Shown in pieces: positions 1-9,216 of a stretch of DNA of 64,000 bases. Within the stretch, counting starts at the first letter, position 1. Every line of letters begins with the position of its first letter. The notes under the pieces were generated by a model, which worked only from the letters and a program-made list of their open reading frames with translations, made no database searches and was not told the DNA's origin. Made by a program: the position numbers and the translations under genes. Source of the stretch: Parietaria judaica. Taxonomy: Eukaryota > Streptophyta > Magnoliopsida > Rosales > Urticaceae. The stretch lies in assembly GCA_954871525.1 (NCBI GenBank), contig OX940863.1, positions 38,364,501-38,428,500 on the forward strand. The letters are read 5' to 3'.

Positions 1-1726
1 GGACGTCGCAACATCGCTAGGCACAGTCAGACTACCGGTGTGTGAAGGAAGCATCAATAAAATGACGACGCTGATGGTGCTGGATTGCCCGTCGATCTTC
101 ACCATAATCCTCGGGCGACCGTGGATACACTCTATGAGAGTTGTCCCGTCGACAAACCACCAGAGCATCAAGTTCCCTGGCAAAGAAGGGAAGGTAGAGG
201 AGGTCAAGGGAAACAAGGACGCCTACAGAACTTGTTACCTGATGAGCTATCGCACGACGGCGCAGGAAGAGGAGCGGAGGGAGAAAGGCCACCTAAAGCA
301 ATTAACGTCGCCCGCCCCCAAGACCTCGGCGCGAAGGGGGGCCAGCGGCAAGGGCGAGAAGACGAGAAGACTGGGAGACCAGAGAAAAGACCCGGAAGAA
401 AGAACAGGAAGACCGAGCTTGGAGGCGGTGGAGCAAGTCTGCGTCGATGACACCAACCCAACCTGAACCATCGGCATGGGTGCGGACCTCGACACTGACA
501 TCAAGAGACAGCTTATTGGGTTCCTAAAGAAGAACCAGGGAAGCTTTGCATGGTCCCACGAAGACATGCCGGGGATCGACCCGTCAATCATGGAGCATCG
601 GCTCAACGCCGACCCAAGCCATCGACCGGTCAAGCAAAAGAGAAGGAAACTAGCGTCCGATAGGAACAAGGTAATCCATGACGAGGTGGATAGGCTGCTA
701 TCGACAGGAGCTATCAGGGAAGTCAAGTATCCCGAGTGGCTGGCAAACACCATCGTCGTGAAAAAGAAGAGCGGCAAGTGGCGAGTATGCGTGGACTTCA
801 CGGACTTAAACAAGGCATGCCCCAAGGACAGCTTCCCCATGCCACATATTGATCGTCTCATCAAAGCTACCCACGGATATGAGCTGCTCAGCTTCATGGA
901 TGCCTATTCAGGTTAAAACCAGATAAGGATTCACCCGGAGGACGAGGAGAAGACTGCTTTCATCTGCGAAAGAGGAACGTATTGGTACAAGGTCATGCCT
1001 TTCGGGCTGAAGAAAACAGGAGAAACCTACTAGAGGTTGGTGACCAAGATGTTCGGCAAGCAGATCGGGGAGACGATGGAAGTCTACATCGACGACATGG
1101 TGGTCAAATCCCTGAAGGCGACGGCGTACATTGAGCACCTGGAGGAATGCTTCAGGATCCTCAACCAACACGGGATGAAGCTCAACCCGCTAAATGCACC
1201 TTCGGAGTGGCGTCTGGAAAGTTCCTCGGCTTATGATCACGCGACGGGGAATCGAAGCCGACCCTGACCAGATCGATGCCATCAATGGAATGCCCTCGCC
1301 TCGGAACAGACGAGAAGTCTAAAAGCTGACCGGGAGGATTGCCGCCTTACACAAATTCATCTCGTGATCGACCGACAAAGGCCTCCTTTTCTACCAACTG
1401 TTACGGAAGAACAGGAAGTTCGAATGGACCGAGGGTTGCGAGAAGGCTTTTCGAGAACTCAAGGACTACCTCTCATCGCCACTGATAATGACCAAGCCGA
1501 CGCCAGGGGAACCTCTATACCTATACGTAGCGGTGTCCAACGAAGCGGTCAGCGGAGTGCTGGTTCGGGAGGACAAGGGAAAATAGAGGCCCGTTTCCTA
1601 TATCAGCCGCAAGCTCCTCGACGCTGAGAAGAGATACCCGCAAGTGGAAAAGCTAGCCGTTTGAAGCACCGACCAAACTGCGACATCTTTTCGAGGCCCT
1701 CACCATCGTTGTCATGACAGATAGGT
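1..1726 (+). pseudogene. Tat-lineage Ty3/Gypsy pol remnant (protease end, RT, RNase H)
   Basis: The 3' part of a Gypsy polyprotein gene that begins outside the window. Bases 38-250 encode the end of the protease region (LGRPWIHSM), 476-1200 encode reverse transcriptase (DFTDLNKACPKDSFPMPHID, then YIDDMVVKS with the catalytic DD), and about 1260-1690 encode RNase H/connection. It aligns by eye, segment by segment, with 48178-49860 of the large Tat element in this window, so both belong to one family. Reading is broken by TAA at 914-916, by TAG after TY near 1031, by further stops near 1320, 1365 and 1585, and by frame changes. Several stops replace Gln or Arg codons as C-to-T change would. The integrase part is missing: pol runs straight into LTR sequence at about 1726, so an internal deletion removed everything between RNase H and the LTR. 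This is a dead element. Confidence 0.88.
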
Positions 1727-2694
1727 CGGATCCGGTCAGATCCATCCTTAACAATGCACAGATCTAATCTGAGAAGGGACAGACGACGTCAGAATCCGAG
1801 GGATGTCAAAGAGCGACGAAAAGGACCAACGGGGAGAATCAAGGGACGACGACGGGCGCGAGGTTAAAGGTCGACGAGGGAAGTCAACGATGACGACGGC
1901 CGCAAGGTTGAAGATCGACGAAAAAAGTCGACGATGACGACAATCGCCAAGTCGAAGGTCGACGAGAGGAATTGGTGACAACGACGGATCATGGGTTCGA
2001 CGAGAGAAAGGCTCAAGCCTAATAGGAAGAAGGGCCGAGCGTCGACAAGAGGCATCAGCAACATGGCATGTGACGTTCGAAAGGGCGACATGACGACGGG
2101 GCAAAGAGAAGGGAAAGTAGCGTCAAAGACACGAGCAAGAAGGGGGTTACAATGAAGCGTCGGCGGCACAGGAGAGAGTCGAGGAGGCTCTGGCACGACG
2201 AGAGGTACTAGCAGATTGTTGACAATGGTTGATGGGACAAGCATTTAATGCTTGAGCATGCCTCGATGGGACAAGCATTTAATGCTTTGGCACGCCTCGA
2301 TAGGACGAGCATTTAATGTGGCCACCTCGGTAGTAACCCCAATCGACTCGAGTCACGCAAAAGAGAGGTGTACCAGGCCTCTGCCAGGCGCATGGGGGAA
2401 TGGGCCGATGAGACTCCAATTTAGGCTGGAAGACTAGCCTGTCGAAGGGAGAGGAAAATACATGTGTTCGCGACACATTAATATAAAAGACAAGTTAAGC
2501 CTCATTTAGAGGCAGTGGGAAAAAGAGAAAACCTATGTAATAAGAGGTATCGATATACAAACTCCATTTTCTCAACATACTGTCTTCATCTTGAGTGTTC
2601 TTAGCTATTAAATGGGAAAAACCGAACCTCTTTCTTTAAAAACAAGGGATCAATCAACCCTTGTGATTGTTGAGTGTACAAAACGCCCTCAACA
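1727..2694 (+). mobile_element. 3' LTR of the truncated Tat element
   Basis: The sequence shares the LTR layout of the elements at 40841 and 59378: a ggatccggt start block, a degenerate gtcgacga-rich minisatellite (about 1790-2010), repeated gggacaagcatttaatg blocks (2232-2320), a TATA-like taatataaaag near 2478, and the terminal gtgattgttgag...ctcaaca. The first roughly 10 bases (tgttaagg...) are missing at the deletion junction with pol. The LTR ends in CA at 2694. The other LTR and its TSD lie outside the window. Confidence 0.75.
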
Positions 2695-3244
2695 AGTACC
2701 TTATCAGAAAACAAAACCAAATATGAGTAATATACTTTAAAAAATGTCAAAAATACAAATTAATTTTTCTAGTATGTATCACGAAAGAAAAGTTTATTGT
2801 AAACATGAGAAATACAAATTAGAATTCCTTGAGAAGATTGCATATATATATATATATGACGAATTTAATTATTTTTTAAGATATGATTAATTTAACTGCA
2901 CAATTTGGTGATCAAAATCAGATAAATACTACCAATAAAAAAGTAGAAAGTACAATGAACATATTAATAAATTAAGGGAATTTCGTACGATCGATTTACT
3001 TCAAAATAGAAAAGCAAAAATTGAAAATAAAGGATAAAAATTACTTGGAGTACTTACTAAGTGTTCCAAATACAATGTTACTTGCAGTTGACTAAATCCA
3101 AAGCGTAAAAGATGTACATAAAATTGGCTTTAAGAAGAAACAGAACTACAAAAATGTATACCAAATTTCTTCATTAGAACGGGACCGGAGATTGTATTTA
3201 GACTTAATAAATCAACAACATTATTCCAGGGTTGGTGAACTTAC
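2695..3244. other. AT-rich intergenic DNA next to the AVT1-like exon
   Basis: No long ORF. There is a short TA microsatellite near 2849-2866. On the minus strand at about 3065-3115 a short stretch can be read as FGFSQLQVTLYLEHL followed by a GTAAGT donor. This vaguely resembles the FG...SQ.TLN segment of AVT1 transporters and could be a second, decayed exon; the similarity is weak and I do not call it separately. Confidence 0.35.
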
Positions 3245-3465
3245 CGACACGTTTATGCGGCCAAAATAGCCAAAAGCAGTTTGGCCTATGTCGGGGTAAG
3301 TTCGGATTGACGCTATTTGGTTGCTCTCTAAGCATCGCATGAGCACAATTGTAGTGTTATAAGCTATGGCGCCGAAGAAAACGAGCTGGAAAAGCCCGAA
3401 CCACCCTCCTTCCATTATGGCATATGGGATAGTAAGTAAGCATATGCCACATAGAACGTTGATTC
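3245..3465 (-). pseudogene. Orphan exon of a vacuolar amino-acid transporter (AVT1-like)
   Basis: A 221-bp minus-strand block reads GINVLCGICLLTIPYAIMEG and continues through a hydrophobic stretch (GLFQLVFFGAIAYNTTIVLM) to RTYPDIGQTAFGYFGRI. This is the conserved first-helix region of plant AAAP-family AVT1 proteins, H+-coupled amino-acid carriers of the vacuole. It is bounded by a proper acceptor (cacgtag, at 3466-3472 on the plus strand) and a GTAAG donor (3240-3244). No convincing neighbouring exons were seen on either side: upstream is LTR-like DNA and downstream is AT-rich intergenic DNA. The full protein is over 400 aa, so this is a gene fragment, left either by rearrangement or by TE capture. 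Family identity is confident; an active gene is unlikely. Confidence 0.72.
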
Positions 3466-4664
3466 CTACGTGAAAGAGATGATCATAGGTAAGGTTATGC
3501 CCCCAACACGTGGAGGTTGCGAGAAGCGCGCCAAAGGAGCTCGGAAGAGGCCCTCGCACAGTCGTTTCCTTAGGCAAGCTCGAAAGAGGTGTTTCCGAGA
3601 GGTGAACGCGCAAGGGTCCGAGATGCATGCCCATATGGATTCAGAAATGCCTGAGTCGAGATTTAGACCCATTAGGCTTTCCGGGTCCGATCCGACTACA
3701 TTAAAGGGTGATTGGCCCACACGGGCCCGCAAATTAATTATGAGTAGCTTAATTAATTACTAGAATTATTTAATAATGACCTAATGGGCTTGGCCCATTT
3801 ACTAGGCCAAATCCCGATAGATCTTTAACATATGTGGTCTATTATACCACACTGAAGCTCGTAATTCGAAACCGCTAAAAAAATAACCAGAGAAAATTCG
3901 CACCCCCTCTAGCGAACCCTTGGCGCAATTTTTCTCCTCCTCGTGCCTCCGTCGGTTCGCCGTTCAAACACCGAGAAGGACCTTGTAGTCTGACGAGGTG
4001 TTTTCCGGTCTCAAAGACATCACGCAGTGACGTGGTGGACAATAAGAGGCTTGACAATTGACGACTTCAGATCCGCATCAAGAGAAAATAAGTTGCACGC
4101 TTCGCGTGGAGGATTCGACTAAAACCAATATAGTTGGCAAAAGTCCAAAAATTTGATAACGTATCGACGCTGACTCTATTGATTTTTGAATTTAATCTAG
4201 GTCATTATTTCGATGATATCCCGTGCTTTTCATCTCGGAATTGAAAAAAGTCATCCAAAAACTCAAGACTTATGTAGCTTAAAAGCTAAATTACACCAGA
4301 ATCAGAATATGTAAATTATTGCGGCGATTTATATGACAAGAAGGTGACTAATGCTGAAAGATTTGACCTCGGTTACATAGCCGCGCGTCGACTAGTAGAC
4401 GATGAATGGGCGCGTGGATGAAGAGGATCAGGTTTTGGGTTTGGCGTTTCAGACAAAAGCCACTTCGTGCCCACGTGGGATGGGACGGCTCTCTCATACT
4501 CCTGGGTCCCACCATCTTCCTTATTTTTGTCTTCGTACTGTGTGTCCCATATCTTCTCAAATTTAAGGATTATTTTCTGTAAATTACACCAAACCCCTCG
4601 AGTGTGTGCCAAGTTCTCATTGACCCAAGCTTCAGTCGGTCCCACTCCAACATACAACACCAAC
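3466..4664. other. Unassigned, LTR-like DNA
   Basis: No credible gene. From about 3480 to 4130 the sequence has the texture of a plant LTR (GC-rich blocks, gggcccgcaaattaatt, then a pyrimidine-rich stretch), but neither paired LTRs nor a TSD were found. 4350-4660 has only chance ORFs. Confidence 0.3.
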
Positions 4665-5350
4665 TAGAGCTGAAATAATTATCCGCAATCCGCTGATCGC
4701 AACCATATCTTATTCGCTCCGCTACGAATTATCCGCATATTTATCCATTTTTAATCAGCCACTTAATATGGTTATGGATATCCGCAACTGCTTTTTAGAA
4801 TTGGATTGGTTAATGGTTATATTTTTCAGTTTAAATTGGATATCCGCTTCAACCGCAACCAGTTTTAAAAATAAAAAATAAATAAATATTACAAATTATA
4901 TATTATTTATTTTATTTTGATAGTGCTTAAATGTCGTTGGATGTTATTGATTAGTGCTTAGTGTCGTTTATTATATACATCCTAATCCTTATTCCCTTAT
5001 ATATTAGACCTAGGTAGGTTATTCACTTATTTAAGTTTTTTTTTTTTTTAATTCTTTGTGATAGAAAAATGTTGTATATGTTTTTGTGGTCTTTTATGTC
5101 ATATAAATATTAGAGTGTGTTAATAGTTTGGTTTGGTTATTTATGAAATATTATTTATGACATTTTTGAAAGTTTATGTTTCACCATTCCTGCTATATTT
5201 TTATGTATGATGTATTTATTTTTTCACTAACAAAATTAATTGGATAATATCCGCTATCCGCCTTAAATTAACCAATTCGGTCCGCTAACCGCTAACCGCA
5301 TTTCAAGTGGAGAATTGAAAAAAAAATAGTTAGTGGATACAATTATTTTA

Positions 5351-6982
5351 GGGTTAATTGCGGCAAAAATACCCAACCTTTGTCAATATTCTCCGATAGG
5401 TACCCAACCTCAATAAACGTAGGCAAAAGTACCCAACGTCACACTTTTGTCGCCGACCAACTAACGCCGTTAGACACTGCCTACGTGGCCGTTAGGCTGT
5501 CTCATGTGGCATGCCACGTGGTCAAAGGTTGGGTACTTTTGCCGCCACGTGGCCAAAGGTTGGGTACTTTTGCCGCCACGTGACATTTAAAAAACAAAAT
5601 TATTTTTTCTTTTCCGTTGGCCAATATGTTTTTATTTTTTTTACGTATATCAAACATGATCAAATAATTTTATAAAATATGTACTTATAAAATACTTACA
5701 AAAAATATGTTATTTTTTTTAAATAATCAAATAATTACTTAAAAATTATTAGTTTTAATTTATTTAAAAAGAAAATCTTTCCTGTGGCACATATTTTTAT
5801 TTTATTTTATTTTACATATGTTAAATATAATCAAATAGTTTTATAAAATATGTTTTTATAAATTTTTTTTTTTTTTTCTTACAGGAATAATTGATAACTT
5901 TTGAATAGATTATATGAAACTAAGGAATGATTCAAACAAATAATTGTATCAAATACGGTTCAAACTTAATTTAAACCGAAAGTTTGGTGGTTGGTAAAAT
6001 TTATGTTTAACCTTAATAGCGTTATTTTTTGTTTTAATACAGATTAAATAACAATTGGGTTTGTGGTTTCAAATATATATTATTACAAAAAACGCATATT
6101 TTAGTTTTTCTTTTTTCACGTTAAAACAAAAAAATAACGCTATTAAGGTTAAAAATAATTTTTACCAATCACCAAACTTTCGGTTTAAATTCAGTTTGAA
6201 CCGTATTTGATACAATTATTTGTTTTAATCATGCCTCAGTTTCATATGTGTTATATGTCTTCAAAAATCATATCATGCCTTAATTTTAACATTAAAATGC
6301 CCGTGATATTATATACAATAATGTTTTAGTTTAAAAAATATAATATAATCTATTCAAAAATTATAAATTATTCTTGTAAGAAATTTTTTTTATAATTTTT
6401 TTTATAAAACTATTTGATTATATTTAAAATATGTAAAAAAAAAAATATGTGCCACGGAAAAGATTTTCTTTTTAAATAAATTAAAACTAATATTTTTTAT
6501 GTAATTATTTGATTATTAAAAAAATAACATATTTTTTAATAAGTATTTTATAAGTACATATTTTATAAAATTATTTGATCATGTTTGATATACGTAAAAA
6601 AAATAAAAACATATTGGCCAACGGGAAAGAAATTTTTTTTTTTTTTTTTTAAATGCCACGTGGCGGCAAAAGTACCCAACCTTTGGACACGTTGCGGCAA
6701 AAGTACCCAATCTTTGGCCATGTTGCGGCAAAAGTACCCAACCTTTTTGACACGTTGCGGCAAAAGTACCCAATCTTTGGCCATGTTGCGGCAAAAGTAC
6801 CCAATCTTTGGCCACGTGGCATGTCACATGAGACAGCCTAACGGCCACGTAGGCAGTGTCTAAGGGCGTTAGTTGGTCGGCGACAAAAGTGTGACGTTGG
6901 ATACTTTTGCCTACGTTTATTGAGGTTGGGTACCTATCAGAGAATATTGACAAAGGTTGGGTATTTTTGCCGCAATTAACCC
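5351..6982. mobile_element. Long-TIR foldback MITE, Mutator-like
   Basis: A 1632-bp near-palindrome. The left end gggttaattgcggcaaaaat is exactly repeated in inverted orientation at the right end (6963-6982). The arms stay complementary almost to the centre (about 6045-6118), including a GCCACGTGGC-rich block and the block around aaaccgaaagtttggtg. The right arm has extra DNA (about 6230-6350). A perfect 9-bp TSD attatttta flanks it (5342-5350 and 6983-6991), the size made by Mutator-like transposases. No ORF of its own is credible. It sits inside the hAT-like element at 4665. Confidence 0.88.
6661..6815. repeat. Five ~31-bp tandem repeats in the right arm of the foldback element
   Basis: Units begin gcggcaaaagtacccaa and follow each other five times. 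The left arm (about 5527-5582) has only two units, so the array expanded in one arm after the palindrome formed. The small ORFs over it are products of the repeat. Confidence 0.85.
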
Positions 6983-6991
6983 ATTATTTTA

Positions 6992-7437
6992 TATCCACAT
7001 ATGTGGATACGGTTGGTCAACTTGCCCATATCCTATCCTATCCAGTTTCACCCCTAACCAACAGTCGCTTACCCAATTGAAAAGTATTCCGATAAACTAT
7101 AAAAGTTAAATCAAGATTAAAGTAATTTAAATTTTATAAAATTTTACACTATATTCTTAATCTTATTTTACTGTAATAAAAATATTAAAAATACTCTTTT
7201 TCATCTCACCATAAATACTAAATGATCGGTTATGGTTCATTAATTACAAATATCACACAAAATTAAAAATCATTTTATTTATCTCTTTTCGAACCTTCAA
7301 ACCCTTTTGAGCCATAAAAATAAGAAAATTTGCGAACCCAATCCGATAAACTATAAAACAGTACAATTTATTATGTTATAGAAACCTGTTTTTTTTTTTC
7401 CCCCCGGTCATTCTCATTCTTGAGAACAGAAAACACA
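6992..7437. other. End of the hAT-like element, then AT-rich DNA
   Basis: 6992-7056 is the right terminus of the outer hAT-like element. 7057-7437 is AT-rich with no ORF, repeat or RNA signal that I can support. Confidence 0.4.
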
Positions 7438-7449
7438 AGAAATCCTCGA

Positions 7450-7548
7450 TTTTTTTTTGAAGGCAGCTTTGCTGCATGTGGGGATCGAACCCACGACCTC
7501 CACTTTGGAGGTAGTGTGGATTTACCACTAGGCTATCCTAGCAACCAC
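7450..7548 (-). mobile_element. Very short tRNA-derived SINE with 12-bp TSD
   Basis: On the minus strand the body starts ggttgctaggatagcctagtgg (box A at tagcctagtgg) and contains ggttcgatccc (box B), then ends caaagctgcctt followed by a run of nine A. The flanks are the perfect 12-bp duplication agaaatcctcga (7438-7449 and 7549-7560). Box spacing is tRNA-like, but the would-be acceptor arms do not pair, so this is not a tRNA gene. At 99 bp it is little more than the tRNA head plus tail. Confidence 0.8.
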
Positions 7549-7989
7549 AGAAATCCTCGAATTGATGTAGATAAAATTGACAGAATTAAAATAAGAAGAC
7601 AATTAAATATACATAGTGATTTCACTACGCAAAAGTTAACACGATTAATCACATCAACACCTATGACTATTCAAAAAAAGGGTTAATGACGGTGAAAATA
7701 CCTAAACTTTGGTCAAAGAACCCCTTGTGTACCCAAAGTCAAAAAGTGGTGGCAAAAGTACCCAAAGTACGTTTTGGGGCGTTGACCAGTTTTTTTCGTC
7801 CATCCACTAACGGTGCCATCCACGTGGCCGTTAGCCTCTTTCCACGTGGCACGCCACGTGGTCGTTGAGTGCCACGTCATCCAAACTTTGGGTATTTATC
7901 CGTGATAAACCAAAGTTTGGGTATTTATGCCGTGATAAACTATTTTTTATATTTTTTTTCGGTTGCTGACGTCATCTAAGTAAAGGTTA

Positions 7990-8085
7990 AAATATTATAG
8001 CTTTGGTAGGACTCGAACCCATCATCTTCCCCCTCATAAAAAGACAACATAACCACTAAACAACATTCACATCACGTTATATCTT
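7990..8085 (-). mobile_element. tRNA-like SINE relic inside the foldback element
   Basis: The minus strand has a perfect box B (ggttcgagtcc, plus-strand 8009-8019) and a box-A-like ttgtttagtgg (about 8053-8063) at tRNA-like spacing. Acceptor arms do not pair and no TSD was found, so this is probably a SINE or tRNA-pseudogene relic. Confidence 0.45.
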
Positions 8086-8144
8086 GACAAAAATAAGAAT
8101 ATAAATATAAGTTTATTGATAAGTGACATAGTAATAGAAACATA

Positions 8145-8395
8145 TGTATTTTCGCACCGGGTTCGGGTTGACTTATTTGGAACGGGGGTGAGTTGACTTT
8201 TTCGGACCGGGGCCAAGTTGAATTTTTTTAGAACGGGGTCGGGTTGAATTTTTTGGACTGTGGTCAAGTTGAATTTTTCGTACCGGATTCATGTTGACTT
8301 TGTCGGTATGGGTTCGGGTTGACTTTTTCAGAATTGGGTCGAGTTAACTTTTTGAAACGGGGTCGGGTTGACTTTTTTTTGGAACGGGGCCAGTT
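8145..8395. repeat. Degenerate ~34-bp tandem repeats
   Basis: About seven diverged copies of a unit like gaacggggtcgggttgact lie in the loop of the foldback element. There is no coding value. Confidence 0.7.
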
Positions 8396-8654
8396 TATCA
8401 AGACATAAATACCCAAACTTTAGTTTATCATGGCATAAATACCCAAAGTGTGGATGACATGGCGGTCAATGACCACGTGGCGTGCCACTTGGAAAGAGAC
8501 TAACAGCCACGTAGATGGCACCGTTAGTGGATGGACGGAAACAAACTAGTCAACGCCCCAAAACGTACTTTAGGTACTTTTGCCACTACTTTTCGACTTT
8601 GGATACACAAAGGTTCTTTGACTAAAGTTTAGATATTTTCGCCGTCATTAACCC

Positions 8655-9216
8655 TTCCAAAAATATTAGTCTAAAATAAAAGGATATCGAATTTTGTAAA
8701 GATCGACGAACTTAACTTTTTGTACATGGATCTTACACATCAAGTTTAACCTCTTTTTCGTTCTAGACACTTTCTTCTTAGTTCACACACGATTCCAAAG
8801 ATCACTAATCACAATATAGGTAAGAGTTTTAATTTAAAAAAAAAAAAAAAAAACTACGTTAAAGCTCATAGACTATGTTATTGTCTCTCTAACAGAACAC
8901 AAATAAAGCAGATGATCTTCCATTTCCTTCCCAAGATCTATTGTTACATATCAGTTACATATCAACAATCCTCACAATCTGTTGACCACCGAATCTTTTT
9001 TACATGGCCAAAAAATAAACATAACAACTATTGTTAGCATTAGTGAGCCTCTTACCACTTTCACTGTATCTTCTCTTCTGAGTAAAGATTCTGCAGTGCA
9101 GCCATCAGTTTTGTCCATCAAAAGCGGCCTCAAGATTGACACTCTGTCGCGTCATAAGCCAATGAATCAAAATCCTTGCCTCTCGACCCGTTCCCGAGAT
9201 CAAAAACACGGAAACT
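8655..9216. other. 3' flank and likely 3' UTR of the acyltransferase gene
   Basis: 8655-8960 is AT-rich with a poly(A) run at about 8835-8853 and no gene. 8960-9216 lies directly downstream of the minus-strand stop codon at 9217-9219 and is the probable 3' UTR. The small plus-strand ORF here is an antisense shadow. Confidence 0.4.

Larger units (their letters stand above)
4665..7056. mobile_element. hAT-like non-autonomous element, split by a nested MITE
   Basis: Outer ends are tagagctgaaat (4665) and, inverted, taggggtgaaact (ending 7056). Both fit hAT termini starting TA with G at position 5. The flanks share the 6-bp accaac (4659-4664 and 7057-7062), a candidate TSD. Subterminal DNA repeats short atccgc/aaccgc motifs many times (4681-4860 and 5245-5305), as hAT termini often do. 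No transposase is encoded. The body is only about 740 bp once the nested foldback element at 5351-6982 is removed. The 6-bp duplication is shorter than the usual 8 bp, so the exact borders are tentative. Confidence 0.55.
7680..8654. mobile_element. Second foldback MITE, Mutator-like
   Basis: The left end gggttaatgacggtgaaaat and the inverted right end gggttaatgacggcgaaaat differ by one base. The arms (about 7680-7945 and 8390-8654) are complementary and contain the gccacgtgg and caaaagtacc motifs seen in the element at 5351, so the two are related. The flanks tcaaaaaaa and ttccaaaaa are similar but not an exact 9-bp TSD. The centre holds a tRNA-like relic and a short tandem array. No transposase is encoded. 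Confidence 0.75.

Noticed and set aside
4348..4667. Small ORFs on both strands at 4348-4667
   Set aside because: Mutually antisense, no conserved motif, and they abut a TE end.
7450..7548. A functional tRNA gene on the minus strand
   Set aside because: Boxes A and B are good but the acceptor arms do not pair, and a poly(A) tail with 12-bp TSD shows a retroposed SINE.
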